A stretch of DNA of 64,000 nt from Symsagittifera roscoffensis. Taxonomy: Eukaryota > Xenacoelomorpha > Acoela > Convolutidae. Position numbers and translations under genes: made by a program. The stretch lies in the NCBI RefSeq assembly GCF_963678635.1, contig NC_087067.1:50338233-50402232 (forward strand), in the 5' to 3' direction. Positions 1 to 11,737 of the stretch are shown here, piece after piece. A model generated the notes under the pieces. That model was not told where the DNA came from and did no database searches. It saw only the letters and a program-made list of their open reading frames with translations. Position 1 is the first letter of the stretch. Every line of letters begins with the position of its first letter.

Positions 1-2
1 AT

Positions 3-170
3 GAATTTCCGGAGAACATGGAACAAAGACAACTCTTGCCCACGACTCCATCGCCCACCACGACTATGGTCACTTCTTCGCCCATGCACAAAGTCACACA
101 AAGGACACACCAAAGACCAAAGAAGAGGAGAGAGAGACGTCAAAGGTCAACCGAAAGGTCAACAGAATAG
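3..170 (+). CDS. possible last exon of an upstream gene (partial)
   Basis: From the window edge, frame 3 is open for 55 codons and ends at TAG (168-170). The stretch is clearly richer in GC than the sequence after it. Its translation starts with acidic and polar residues, passes a Thr/Pro/Ser-rich part (PTTPSPTTTM) and ends in a strongly basic tail (RPKKRRERRQR). An AATAAA sits 10 bases after the stop. This fits a C-terminal exon read from the left edge. Frame 1 is also open up to 177, so the frame is not certain. I recognise no family. Confidence 0.35.
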   Translation, partial: EFPENMEQRQLLPTTPSPTTTMVTSSPMHKVTQRTHQRPKKRRERRQRSTERSTE

Positions 171-179
171 TAGTTAATG

Positions 180-185
180 AATAAA
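180..185 (+). terminator. candidate poly(A) signal AATAAA
   Basis: AATAAA lies 10 bases after the TAG that ends the possible exon at the left edge. In AT-rich DNA this hexamer is common, so the call rests on position only. Confidence 0.3.
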
Positions 186-3100
186 TAACAAGGATCAAGT
201 TTTTTAATTACAAATTAGAAATGCCAGGAAAATGTGTGCAAATTTTTTAAGCTTTGAAACCAACTGTATATCAAGGAAATTAGCTACGACACAGTTAAGA
301 CAAGGTAACGAAGATAGTTTTATAGTAAATTGCGTGTTAGGGTATCTTGCATTAAGTTTTGAACAAATTTGATGTTTCTCTTACCGCTACTAGCTAGCTA
401 TAGATCAATTCCGACCAAGATGAATTAAACAGATAATCAAACGCACAATTTGAAAAGAGCATACTGCTGTCGCATAGCCAGATAAATAAAGCTTGATAAA
501 ATCAGGTTTCGAAAGACGAAATGGTGTTTATTATGTTTGATTCATGAGACAAACAATCGCAATATATTCTTCAATCATGAATAATTTACTAAAAACAGCA
601 AGATGAGTTAGAGTTTCGAGTTTAATATTAGTGAGACAACTGAAGTTTGACTAATGTTGACTTTTATTGATGATGAACAAAGTAGACTATCTCAGGAGTA
701 CAAGAAGATAAGTATCAACATGCAAAAAGCTGTTCGGATCTCAGTTTTAACATTTAATTTGAAGTCTGCACACAATTCTTGTAAACTAGCCGACCTCTTT
801 CAAGAATGTTTCAATTTAAGCATACGCTTGCAAGATTTTGCTACAAAACGCTCATTTGCAAGCATCTTGTAATATAGTCCTCTTTTGCCTTACAGGTTCA
901 CTGATATCCAGTCATTACGACGACAAGGTCGGGTACTTAAGTAATGGTTTGCATTCCGCATACATCGCTGCTGAAATCCGCATAATTGTGTTGAATTGCG
1001 CAACATTTGAAGTCGGATTTCTGATAGAACTGAAAGACAACTGTTTAAACACTAGGCGCTAGATCTGATTTTTGGCGAGCGAGCAAAAATTTGGAATCCA
1101 GAGGCACTGTGGATTTTGGAGACAAATGCTAGGGCATGCTTGTTTTGGATTCCGCAGATAAACTCATTTTGGCAGTGCGAGCAAATTGAAGCATAACTGT
1201 CAGTGGATTCCGCAATCGTTTTTTTTTCTTTTTAGTTTTTTATTCTATAGTTCGAAAAAAATGTTTGTGAAATCCAATGACAAAAAACAAACTGCGGAAA
1301 TTACTGACAAACAGTAGAATCTAGCATCAAAAGGAAAATTTGACTGCGGAAGCCATTGACAAATTGGTGGAATTGAGTGACAATTAACGGAATTCACTTC
1401 ATTGGCCAACACCCGTGTGTTACCGGAATCTAATGAAAAAAAATGAATTGACGGAGTTTTGTGTAGGCATCATTTGTTTGTACATTTCACTAAAAAAGTC
1501 TGTATCACACGCAAAAGATGTGTCTGTGGAATCCAGACGCGTGAAAGCACAAATATATGCTTAGTTATAAAACCGAAATTGGCGCCGACAATTTTACCTA
1601 CATTTTTACCGACAATAATAAAACCGACAATTTTACCTACATATCTTGACCAAAAATTTTCACACGTAAAATATTTTTTTAAATTGAGCACAAATTATTG
1701 GAATCTTTCAATTAAAAAAAAAAACGGTTCTTAGAAGCTTTCTTCAGATACAGTTGAAGGTCATCTCGTCTGAGCGTTCAGGCCAATACGAGAATGAAGG
1801 TTTATTAATATGAGTCACCGTGTTATAATAGGTTTTTGCGCTGGTTAAACGTAACAATTATCGTATTCTGACAAATTGGAAAATCGAATCAGATTACCTG
1901 CTCAATGTAAGATATCTTTTGGAACATTTTGAAGACGTAAATCACTACTTAAAGTGACCACTTTTGGGTGGTCATGGAACCAATGTCGTGAGGGTCCGAT
2001 TTGAGTCCACACTAAATCTGCTACTGATGGATTTATCTTGAGTTTATTCTTTCTGAGTGAACATTTTGTAAGACTTTTTCATGAAAAAATAAACAAAAAA
2101 AATCATCACGACCTATATCAGAGCCTGAATTACGTTCATTGACTCTTAAAAAAAACGTTTTAGGCAAACAATTGAATTGAAAGTAAAACATTGGAGCCAT
2201 AGAACACTCGAAATCATTTGCAACTTATCGAAAATAAAACAAAAGCAATTAAAAATGATCAATATGCGGTTCATACTGGCCCTGAAACTATAAAATTAGT
2301 TGTATTTTTTAATGGCAAAAAATAAAATCGCTTTACTAATACGCTGGTTTTTGAAATCATGACGCAAATTGAAGATAAAAAACTGTGCAGGTAAATGTGC
2401 GATCCCAGTTAGAAAAAAAGTTCATCTTTACTTATGCAACTATCTAAAATTTATTTCGAAAATTTCACTGTTCTGATTAATGAGCTAATCGCTTGTTTTT
2501 TTGCTTTGTTTTATTTGAAAACTGCGTAAAACACAAAAACTAAAAGCCAATATTTAAAAACTCGAAAACAAAAGTGGTATTTAAAATCTTACTATCAAGG
2601 TGAACTCTTGCATATTCGTACAGTCTGCTTGAACAATTGATCCAATTTTCGACAAAATTAACGGATTATTTGTGCTCGGATTATTTATGAGTTGAAAGTA
2701 AAATTGAAAGTAAAACATTGGAGCCATAGAACACTCGAAATCATTTGCAACTTATCGGAAATAAAACATAAGCAATTAAAAATGATCAATATGCGGTTCA
2801 TACTGCCCCTGAAACTATAAAATTAGTTGTATCTTTTAATGGCAAAAAAAGTTTATTACCGCTTATGCTGAGAAAAGTTTATTACCGCTTAAAAGCTTTT
2901 GATGTTGTGAGCTTAATACTTAAAGTTATTTCTACTGCTACCATTTTCCCTCACTTACTTTGAAAATTGTCAATTTGAGATAACTAGGGCGCGGTATACT
3001 TCGGAATATTAACACTTCAGCAGCGACTTGATGCTGCTCCGAAATCATTCAAAAATAATTGAGGAGAGTTATTTGGTCTTTTAGTATGTTACTAGACGCT

Positions 3101-5053
3101 AAATGCAATTGATTTTTTTTCATAGATGTACGGGGGAATTTTCAAAACAAAAATCAGAACAAAACATCGATTTTTTTCTTCATATTTATGGAAAAAAAAT
3201 ATTTAAATTCAAAAACCATTTCATAGAGGTTAAAGAGTAGTCGGAGCTTTCATGGCTTCGCCTGATACCAGCGGTCTTGTTCCATTTAACTTTTGCAAAG
3301 ATAAATCGACAAAAAAAATCAAATTTAGATGGACAATTTTTTCCTAAATCTGAAATTGCCTTGCAAAAGTGCTATGAATCTCGGAAAATTGCACAAAACA
3401 ATTATTATTACTATTCTGAATGTCGAGGAAAATAAACATATGTTCTTCAAAGACCTTCTCTTCTGAGTTTATATGGGAGTTTATTAGAGATTATACCCAG
3501 AACGAAACGTTTTAAATGAACTGAAAAGAAAGGAAGCCCTGAATAATTGACTCGGATGATATTTTTTGCGAACGTAAACGCGGCAAAATAAACCGGCTAA
3601 ATTATTATTACAAATTAAAGGTTTTATCAATGCGTTAGTAGATAAAATGCGTTAGTAGATCCATGCAATAAATTGTGCTTAAGGAAGATTTTCACAAAAA
3701 CCTTACAATTCAAAATTTCCATTTTGGACCAAAAACTGCTTCAGACACTTTAAATGACAATTGAATAGTTCAATGATTCAGACCAATACAATCAGTCGAA
3801 CTTAAACAACTTCTTTTTTCGTATTCCGGGAAACAGATTCTATTATCACAATTATTTTTAATAAAGAGATTTTTTCAATTCAAAAAAAAGGATAGTCACC
3901 TTCTGTGCGATTACTACAAAAATTTAACCCTGAATTAGGAAAAGAAAATGAAATCCGAAAATTATTTTAGTGATTGGCAAAAGAATGAGAGGTAACTACA
4001 AGACTGAGAAGTAACATTGTTAAAATCTGGGGCGGTTCTAGGATTTTCTCGAGGGCGGGGGTGCATTTTCAAAAAAATTTCGAAAATTTTGCCCACGTTC
4101 TTTTTTGCGCCGCAAGCAAACTTTTGAAATTAAAACAGACAAAAAAGAGTTTTTGAGCAGTTTTTTTGAAACTGTTGACCAAAAAATTGCGTTTTTTAGC
4201 GCGCGTTCGTCACTCAGAATTAGTATGAATTAGTATTTATTAAAGACAAATTTTAGCGTGTCTAGAATAAAGTCAAATTTGCAAAAGCAAAGTTATGTAA
4301 TAAATACAGTGGAAGGTCAACTCCACACACCTATTTTAATCCATTTTTGTCTGGAAACCGAAAATATTTAGACCAGTATCTCTGGACACTAAGACAATTT
4401 TTTGATTTTTTAAAAATCGAATTACGATTATTACGAATTTCGGCCTTTAAATGATTCACCACTTGAACCTTCACAAGTTTTATTTGGGCTGAGAAAAAAG
4501 AGAAAAAACTAAACCTAGCACATAGCTTCTTTCCACTCTTAAAAATGGTCGAATGAACAACAAGATTGATAGGTAAATTTCCTATTAAAAAGAACACTGC
4601 AGCCCACTAATAAAAAATCATGACACCGCGGTTGAGAAACAAATGAATAACAATTATCCGCGTCATTCATTTTGTTCTCAGCGTAAAATGAGGGAGTACT
4701 TTAAGAAGTAATTTGACTAGTAAATTGAAGAAATCGGACCGATTGAAGCAAAATTAAGAAAATTGTTTATTCTATCGACGATTCTGATTACTAGGTACAA
4801 TTTTCAAATTAAAAAAAGAAGAGCTGATTATCAGTTGAATTATAAATTCGAAAACAAAACTGAGAAGCGAGATTTAAAAAGAAACACACAATTAGAGTTT
4901 GAAAATAGACGACCGTTTCCGGACTCTGAGAACAGCTAACGGGAGGAACGAAAAATATAGAAAACTTCATAATGCGACTATCTGAAAATAGGGTTCCTGG
5001 CATTAACCCTGTTTTCCCAGTTTGATGAATCTCTTGACAACAAGGAAGTAACT
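186..5053. other. non-coding, AT-rich intergenic stretch
   Basis: I see no convincing gene. Short open frames at 654-872 and 838-1062 have no recognisable motif and ordinary AT-rich composition. The stretch holds a pair of 146-bp direct repeats (2177-2849) and a decayed 3' end of the hairpin-ended 0.5-kb repeat family (about 3235-3285). At 4030-4070 there is a C/G-rich motif reminiscent of a DNA-transposon end, but I could not find its partner. Confidence 0.5.
2177..2849 (+). repeat. pair of 146-bp direct repeats
   Basis: Positions 2177-2322 and 2704-2849 are near-identical direct repeats, starting TTGAAAGTAAAACATTGG and ending in AATGGCAAAAAA, separated by about 380 bp. They differ at only a handful of bases. 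The spacer has no coding potential I can see. It could be a very small terminal-repeat element or a local duplication. I see no clear target-site duplication. Confidence 0.7.
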
Positions 5054-5059
5054 TTTATT
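5054..5059 (-). terminator. candidate poly(A) signal of the Rac-like gene
   Basis: AATAAA on the minus strand, 15 bases after the stop codon of the Rac-like GTPase. It is close to the stop for an animal 3' UTR, so a later signal may be used instead. Confidence 0.35.
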
Positions 5060-5074
5060 ACAGATTAATGAAGT

Positions 5075-7366
5075 CTACAGGATATCACATATTTTGAGCT
5101 TTGGCTTCGGATTTTGTACTATCTCTCCCTTCAATACTTTAATCGCACTAACAAATACTAAATCTACATTCGATCTATCCTTGGCGGAACATTCGACGTA
5201 TAAGCAAGCACCGCACTGCTTTTTAAGTTGTTCCGACTGGTCTTTGCTGATCAAATATGACGATTGTATTTGGCTATCGTGTCTCGTGTCTGCTTTCGTT
5301 CCGACTAGTATGATGGGTTTAGAAGGTGCATTGTGTCGTGCTTCGGGCAGCCAATAAGATTTCACGTTTTCAACACTGTTTTTGTCGTCTGAAAACAATG
5401 TGAAATAAATTCACAGGGACCGAAAAATCTTCTAAATGAGATAAAAACCTTTTCCTCAAAACAGAAAGAAAACAATGCAATTTGCAACAAATTTGTTTCT
5501 GAATTTTTAAAAAAAGCATTTCTCTCAAAATCATATCAGAGCACAAAAAAGAATATTTGAGGATCATTGAAAAATGCATTGATTAGTTCAAACGTCTATT
5601 GCATTCATACAGTTTTGGAAAATTAAAATCAACGCTCGCTTTATTTCAAAAGTCAAAATCCGGGTGTTTTTTCTTCATGATTACCACAGTTTGACGAACG
5701 TTTTTGTGACACTTTTTTATTGACATATTTGATCATTGGTTTTTTCTGATGACTGACACTTTTTGATAATTGTTTTTTTTCGGCTCTTTTCCATTTTACC
5801 CCTGTGAAATTTTTGAGATTCAATATATGGAAGAGTATGTTTTTGCTCTTTCACACATGTTTTTTCACGATAAGGCATGAATGAAAAATGAAATATTAGA
5901 ACGCATGAATTAAAATAGAAATCATTTGCATAGTTTCGCGCACTTTTCCGGGCTCTTTCACAATTTTCTGGCATCTTTCTCTCAGAAAGAGCCAAAACAT
6001 ACTCTTCAACAGTTAGAACATAGTTGAAGATGGCCTCGGGCAAAAGAGCCGCACTCGGGCACTTCCTGCCCTCAGGCCGGTCTCTTTTTCCCTAAAGCAT
6101 CTTTCAACTATGTTCTAACTACTACAAAGTCTATTTAAAATGTTTTCATAAATCAAAATTGCATAAGAAGTGTCAGCGTGAACAAATTTTACATTATTTC
6201 TGACAAAAAAAGCCGTGTAAACAATTTTTGAACCGCTTTATTTTGTAAATTTTACGAAGGAGTGGGAAACTGAAAAAATTCGGCTTTTTTCTACAGAAAA
6301 TTTTTTATCATCGTTTTCTTTCCAGTAAGAAAATCGGTGTGATGATTTTCGTCTAATTGAACAGCACTCACTGACTGCGAAGCAGAGAATGATGATGTTG
6401 CAGGCTGGGTACTGGGTGAGTCTGACTCTGGTGTAGTCCTTCTGGCCTGCAGAGTCCTGCACAGTCAAATTCACTGGCTGGTTGTTGTGGACCAGATTTC
6501 GAGACATGAAGTCAACGACCGTCGGGATTCTCTCTTCTAGAGTTCAAGTTCAACCCAACCCGGGCGAGTTTCAAGTTGGCGCACCGTATTGTATTTATAT
6601 ATTTTTTAAATTAGGTTCTAGAAGCCGAAGTCTAACCTTGGATTACAGATGTGCAAAATCAGCTTCACAGTTTAAAGTAACCCATAAAACCTCAATTTAC
6701 AAGACGCTAGAACTACTAAACAATCTAAATATTTGGCTAAATGACCTAGCATACAAAGTCAAGAGAAGGCAACTTCCATCCAACTCTTGCAAGTTCATCC
6801 AACTTCCATTACTCAGGTTTAGCACCTCTTTTTGCAAAAAAAAATTGTCAAATGCTACACTTTTTAATGGAAAACATAACACTGCCTGATTTTTTTAAAA
6901 CTCAAAAACCGAATCAACTAAAAAAGCTCTTTAAAGCCATTAAAACAAATTTGTTTACGGACAATTGATTAACAGGTTCATTTGGTTATAAATGGAAAAC
7001 CAATTTTTGTTTTATACAAGGATCTTTTCGAATAGATATGATTTCAAAAACCATTTAGTGACCCCTGATACAGCTGAATATAAACTGCATTTTCAATAAA
7101 TTCACATGAAACCTTTCAAGGAATATCAAATTATTGCATTTTCGAAAACTTATATTATAAAGCTAATATATGAAAGATAAAAAATTAGAACGATTTTTGT
7201 TTGGACTAAGAATTTGATTAGTGTATTTCAATATAGGAATAATTTGGTTTTCATATAATTTTGAAAAGTGAAACATGCCCGGGTAAATATTCTGCGTGAA
7301 CACACTGGCAAGAGCCGTCTTCCCCACTCCGCCATCTCCGATAAGTAAGCAGTTGAAACTATTCAT
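5075..7366 (-). CDS. Rac/Rho-like small GTPase (three exons)
   Basis: A Ras-superfamily GTP switch of the Rho/Rac type; such proteins control actin and polarity from membranes. Exons: ATG at 7366 to about 7279, about 6536-6372, and 5388-5075 (stop). The product is 187-188 residues. Visible motifs: P-loop GDGGVGKT (10-17, the same numbering as Rac1), PTVVDF switch I, QDSAGQ (Rac1 has WDTAGQ at 56-61), GTKAD for guanine binding, ECSA, and a C-terminal CDIL prenylation box whose final Leu predicts geranylgeranylation. Exon 2 to exon 3 splices cleanly (GTGAGT donor, TTTTCAG acceptor). Exon 1 to exon 2 has two solutions. A GC donor (after 7279) with acceptor before 6536 restores exact Rac1 register. 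A GT donor (after 7275) with acceptor before 6529 leaves switch I one residue short. The Rho insert region looks about six residues short, and the tail is only weakly basic. It is Rac-like rather than a clear Rac, Cdc42 or RhoA orthologue. Confidence 0.88.
5700..6121. repeat. GAGCC-family repeat with 22-bp inverted repeat, intronic
   Basis: This lies within the second intron of the Rac-like gene. AGTTAGAACATAGTTGAAGA (from 6011) reappears inverted at 6098-6120, about 65 bp apart, with one inserted base. The loop and the flank to the left carry GGCTCTTTTCCA, AAAGAGCC and related motifs, seen in both orientations elsewhere in the window. It is probably a foldback member of that mobile family. 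Confidence 0.55.
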
Positions 7367-8429
7367 AACTGAATTGTAATAACCCAGTTATAACCAAATC
7401 AGACCCACTCTCCAGGTTGTACGTGGTTAGGTTCAGGTGTTATAATCTGTCGTTTGTTCGAAATGCTATTAAATGAATGCGCGACAAGATTAGTAAAATG
7501 ACTTAAGATATCCAATCTTTATCTTTGATTTACATTAAGAGAACCCAAATACTTTAAGATTAATAGTTAAAACTGGTGTTTTAATAATTGATTAGTTTTC
7601 AGATTTGGTATGTTTGGTAACATAAGATATTCATTAGCTTAACCGAGTTACTTGCTCTCTTAAAAGTACAAACATCGACAAATAAATGTCGGAGAAAGAA
7701 ATCAATGGTTTATATCTTCATTAGTAGCGCATGTTTGCAAAACTTCGCTATTATTAACTTTTTAACAAGGACTTGAAAATTACGGCTGGCATTGTTTTAA
7801 AATTGGCTCTTTTTCTTTTTCAACCCCCCACTTTTCAATTTTTCTTTTTTCTGGTTGTTTCACGTCTAGTTATGGCAAAATGCGTGATTTTACAAATTAA
7901 GGGATGAAAAACAAATCTGATCACACTTGTTAGTTTGTTCACAATGCCAATTGTCATTCAATTATGACAACGTAAGAGTAGTTTTTAAAAAATGATCCAC
8001 TACAAAATGAAAGACCACTACAAAAATGAAAATCTTGAAATGCGAGGAATAGGCGGAAAAAAGCCCTCTTAGCCATTGCTCGGACATCATAATACATCTA
8101 ATCTTTTTATAAACTTAGTAAGAAAATAATATGAATATTTTCTCAATTTTTTAGTGTCCAAATTCATAGAACAAGCAAAAGTAGCTGTATACACTTTTCT
8201 TAAATGACCTTATGCGCTTTTATTAAATGACCTAAAAGATGATTTTCGACAACACTTGAATCAAAATTTAATAATTTATTTAAGTAAGCGATCAAAGAAA
8301 ACAAAAGCAAATGATCAGAGCTATCCTGTACTTTTTCTCTAAACAAAAATCTATTGTTTAAGTAGCCCTTTCTGACTTTTTGTAAAATTATGGAAATGAA
8401 TTTGCCAAATTTGGACAAGTAAAGCGCGC

Positions 8430-8935
8430 TGTAACTCAAGCTATTAACGCGTGCGCAGCGAAATCATCCGGCTCAAAATTTGTTCCGAATTAACTTGAGC
8501 CAAACTATTAAAACCTACCAGACTGAAAACACATCACTTTGTACTTGACATGGCGTGTGGGGGCATAAAATAAGAAAAAAACAATCTAAACAAAAACTAA
8601 AATTGTTTTTACAATCACTTAACTTTTTTTGACGTTAATGGACAGTTGAAATCTTCAGAGCTTTGCCCTGATGTACGAGCAGTCTTGAAGTTCCGTTTAT
8701 GAAAAACTGTAATACTTGTGCTCGGTGTGGTTTTTTGTCAAACAAATTTTAATTTTTGAACTAGCCAACTCCTAATGGAGTTTTTCGAAAACCATCTGAA
8801 AAGTTTTGACGCCCGAGTTCAAATTTAAAAACATTTTCAATCTATAATATTGTTTTGAAAGGTTACGGCGGTTTAAAATCTCCTATTTAGCTAAGTTGGG
8901 ACAATGAACGCGCGATATATTTTCATCCTGTAATG
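8430..8935 (+). repeat. two decayed halves of the hairpin-ended 0.5-kb family
   Basis: From 8430 to about 8690 the sequence matches the right half of the family (ATTAACGCGT, then GGCGTGTGGGG, ending CCCTGATGTACGAGCAGTCTTG). It is followed directly at about 8691 by a left half (GTTCCG, GTGCTCGG, AACTAGCCA, GGGACAATGAACGCGCG). The order right end then left end suggests two copies joined head to tail, or a rearrangement. Confidence 0.6.
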
Positions 8936-9026
8936 CGTGAGGGGCCATTTAATCCGGTTTACAAATATTTACAGTTCAAAGTGAGGCGATTAATTTTCCC
9001 AGCTTCAACGAATCAACGAAAGCGAA

Positions 9027-9028
<2 letters not shown>

Positions 9029-9083
<55 letters not shown>
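9029..9083. repeat. (AT)n microsatellite
   Basis: About 55 bases of uninterrupted AT dinucleotide repeat. The open frame across it (alternating Ile and Tyr) is an artefact. Confidence 0.95.
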
Positions 9084-9090
<7 letters not shown>

Positions 9091-9689
9091 TATTCGGGTT
9101 GTTTATTTATTCACACCAATTTTTCAAAACTCTGGTATCTAGGGACCAATCTCTTGGCCAGGTGTGTACACCAATATAGTAACCTTCCACGCGTCCGTCT
9201 AAACTGCTCGTTTTATACTTTACACATGGAGAACAATACCGCACTAAAAAACTTTTCCAAATTGAAGTAGGGTAGCAAATTGGTTTTGATAATTCCATAC
9301 CCGACTCAAATTTTAACACTTGATATTATCAGCCGAAGTTTCTTAGTTTTGCAAATATTCAATTTGCCAAAAACTATTCGAGACCAATGAAAGGGCAGCC
9401 GGAACAATCAGGGCTTTGTAATCAATCAGAAAAGAAAAAATTGAGATTATTTTGTCAATTATTTAACCAAAATACATTTCAGTTGGCCTTGGAGTGCAGT
9501 CGAAACAATCAGGGCTTCGCAGTGATATATTGTACCTCACTTGTACAAGACTGTATCACTTGTAACTATCAATAAGTTGCTACACAATAAATGCATCATT
9601 TTGCCGTTTACACGGCACGCAAAATTTTTCAAAAATATTTTAATTTTTTTTTTGAAATCTCATCAAACTTCAAACTTACCTTTTCTAAA

Positions 9690-10200
9690 AACAAAACTGA
9701 GTTGACTGAAGTAATTTCAAAAATTTAAGCATTGAGTTTTTCCCAAAACCTTAGTTGTTGCTTTATTGAAGTACGAGTGAAAAATTTTGTGATTTTGAAA
9801 TTTTCCCAGAAACCTGTTTTTTTGTTGAAACTTTAAGGCGTAGCACCTTATGCACGGAGACTTCCCACAACCTGTGGCCTTGATTAAACACTTGATATCA
9901 GATTGAGTTGTTTTCGAGAAGTCAAAAAATTTCAAAAAACGGACAAGAAATCAAAACATTCACTTTTCCGATGGTCATAAATTTCTGTTAAAAAAATTGG
10001 CTGTAACCGTTTATGCAAGGGAGTTTCCCACAATTCTTTTTCCCATTAAAACCAAAACCTCACATTTGGGACGGTAGTTTTCGAGAAAAGATGAAAAGTT
10101 TCAAAAAGCAGTAAAAAAATCGAAAATTTGACTTTTCTGAGGGCCATAACATTTTGTGTGAAAAAATTTGGGCGTAGCCGCTAATGCATGTTACGCTGTA
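9690..10200 (+). repeat. degenerate tandem repeat, about 165-170 bp period
   Basis: The phrase GGCGTAGCACCTTATGCA recurs as GGCTGTAACCGTTTATGCA and then GGGCGTAGCCGCTAATGCA, each followed or preceded by a TTTCCCACAA block and a TTTTCGAGAA block. About three diverged units are visible. I see no coding potential. Confidence 0.5.
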
Positions 10201-10204
10201 AAGT

Positions 10205-10465
10205 ATGAAGAATAAATCTGTTCAGAATTGTCGATTTGTTCACCACGCCAAATTTCATTGCATTATGACAACGTTAAATAGACTTTTCAAAATTGAATTT
10301 GAAAGGGGGAAACTGGAAAAGAGCCCAAATATGTTTGCCATGGCCTTTTTAGTCCGTATTTTAAGTTTTAAAAAATGCAGGTGGGGGAAAAGGAAAAAGA
10401 GCCGTTACACAATAAAATTGATGCTCGTGTGAGGTAGGGGGGGGAAGGAAAAAGAGCCCAAAACG
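10205..10465 (+). repeat. GAGCC-family dispersed repeat
   Basis: It starts with a module that reads GAATTGTCGATTTGTTCACC, continues through GCATTATGACAACGTTAAAT, and carries GGGGGAAACTGGAAAAGAGCC, then GGGGGAAAAGGAAAAAGAGCC, then a third copy of that motif. The same modules occur inverted at 17580-17760 and directly at 37440-37670, so this is an interspersed mobile repeat. It lies just downstream of the left PGYYRP gene. Confidence 0.7.
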
Positions 10466-10827
10466 GTTAGTACTTTGAGCTTAAAAACATAGAACGCGAT
10501 CTTTTTTTTGGCATTAGTCTTAGTTGGCGCAAACCGAAATCTTAGAGCTTACTTGTGTTCGTCATTTGGATCAGCCTTAGGAGGCCGGTAAAACGCACTA
10601 TGATTTACAGCGGAAACACCAGCCTGGTTTTGCAAGGCCAAATTCAGAGGCGGGGGTCTGTGTCCTGTTGGAAGTCTAGGTCTAGATGGCCCTGGTTGAG
10701 ATGTGGCCCCTATAGGGTTGATACTGCCTCGTCCTGGGCCTGCTCCGCCAGTCTGAGTTATTGGACTGATACCAGGAACCCCGCCGGACATATTGAAACT
10801 GGGTCCGCTTACCGTTAAAGGTGGCAT

Positions 10828-11355
10828 CCCAGAGGAATTGAATCCTCCAGACCCGCTTGGAGCTATAGGGGCCACACCCGAGAGACCGAACCCACCGGAC
10901 CCGCTTGGAGCTATAGGGGCCACACCCGAGAGACCGAACCCACCGGACCCGCTTGGAGCTATAGGGGCTACACCCGAGAGACCGAACCCACCGGACCCGC
11001 TTGGAGCTATAGGGGCCACACCCGAGAGACCGAACCCACCGGACCCGCTTGGAGCTATAGGGGCTACACCCGAGAGACCGAACCCACCGGACCCGCTTGG
11101 AGCTATAGGGGCCACACCCGAGAGACCGAACCCACCGGACCCGCTTGGAGCTATAGGGGCCACACCCGAGAGACCGAACCCACCGGACCCGCTTGGAGCT
11201 ATAGGGGCTACACCCGAGAGACCGAACCCACCGGACCCGCTTGGAGCTATAGGGGCTACACCCGAGAGACCGAACCCACCGAACCCGCTTGGAGCTATAG
11301 GGGCTACACCCGAGAGACCGAACCCACCGAACCCGCTTGGAGCTATAGGGGACAC
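10828..11355 (-). repeat. coding minisatellite, 11 units of 48 bp
   Basis: Eleven exact 48-bp periods encode VAPIAPSGSGGFGLSG on the minus strand. The first two units carry Phe instead of Ser at position 9, the first starts VS, and the last ends NSSG. Differences between units are very few and mostly synonymous (GCC/GCT). This points to recent expansion or ongoing homogenisation. The right paralogue has only about two diverged PIAPSG-type units. Confidence 0.97.
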
Positions 11356-11737
11356 TTGCGGTGACCCACTCGCAGCGCTGCCATTCAATTGTCTTGAAAC
11401 TCCAAATCCCCCGGACCCGCCGGAAGATGGAGGTGAAAGACTGTGACCCGAACCGTATGAACTCGTCGGGCTTGCAGCGGTGGCCATCTGTCTCTGAGGA
11501 CTACAGGGAGAGTGTCCAGTGAGGCTATCTGTAGTTCTATTGAAACTGGCGGTAGACCCGGCGCTGATCCTCCGAGGTTATTAGAAGTTGTCGCGTTGAA
11601 ATTTAATTGGGCAGGGTTGCCGCCGAAAAACTTTTGCGGTGATCCGCGACCGGACTCAGCGCTATTCACTACTTGAATGTAATCTCGTGGACCCGAAGGC
11701 ATAGCCCTAGGCAAAGACGCAGGTGGTGAAACATTGC

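Larger units (their letters stand above)
7367..10548. other. intergenic stretch, repeats only
   Basis: No gene is recognised. It contains a GAGCC-family fragment (7800-8060), fragments of the hairpin-ended family (8430-8935), an AT microsatellite (9029-9083), a weak tandem repeat (9690-10200) and another GAGCC-family copy (10205-10465). A minus-strand open frame at 9107-9319 reads protein-like in its second half, but has no family I recognise and no splice context. Confidence 0.5.

Noticed and set aside
9107-9319. 70-codon minus-strand frame with a protein-like second half
   Set aside because: No family recognised, no splice sites or neighbours to support it, and it borders an AT microsatellite.
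10793-11446. 217-codon plus-strand frame (LGAIGATPERPNPPDP repeats)
   Set aside because: It is the antisense of the 48-bp coding array; only the minus frame is supported by the paralogue's shared start and end.
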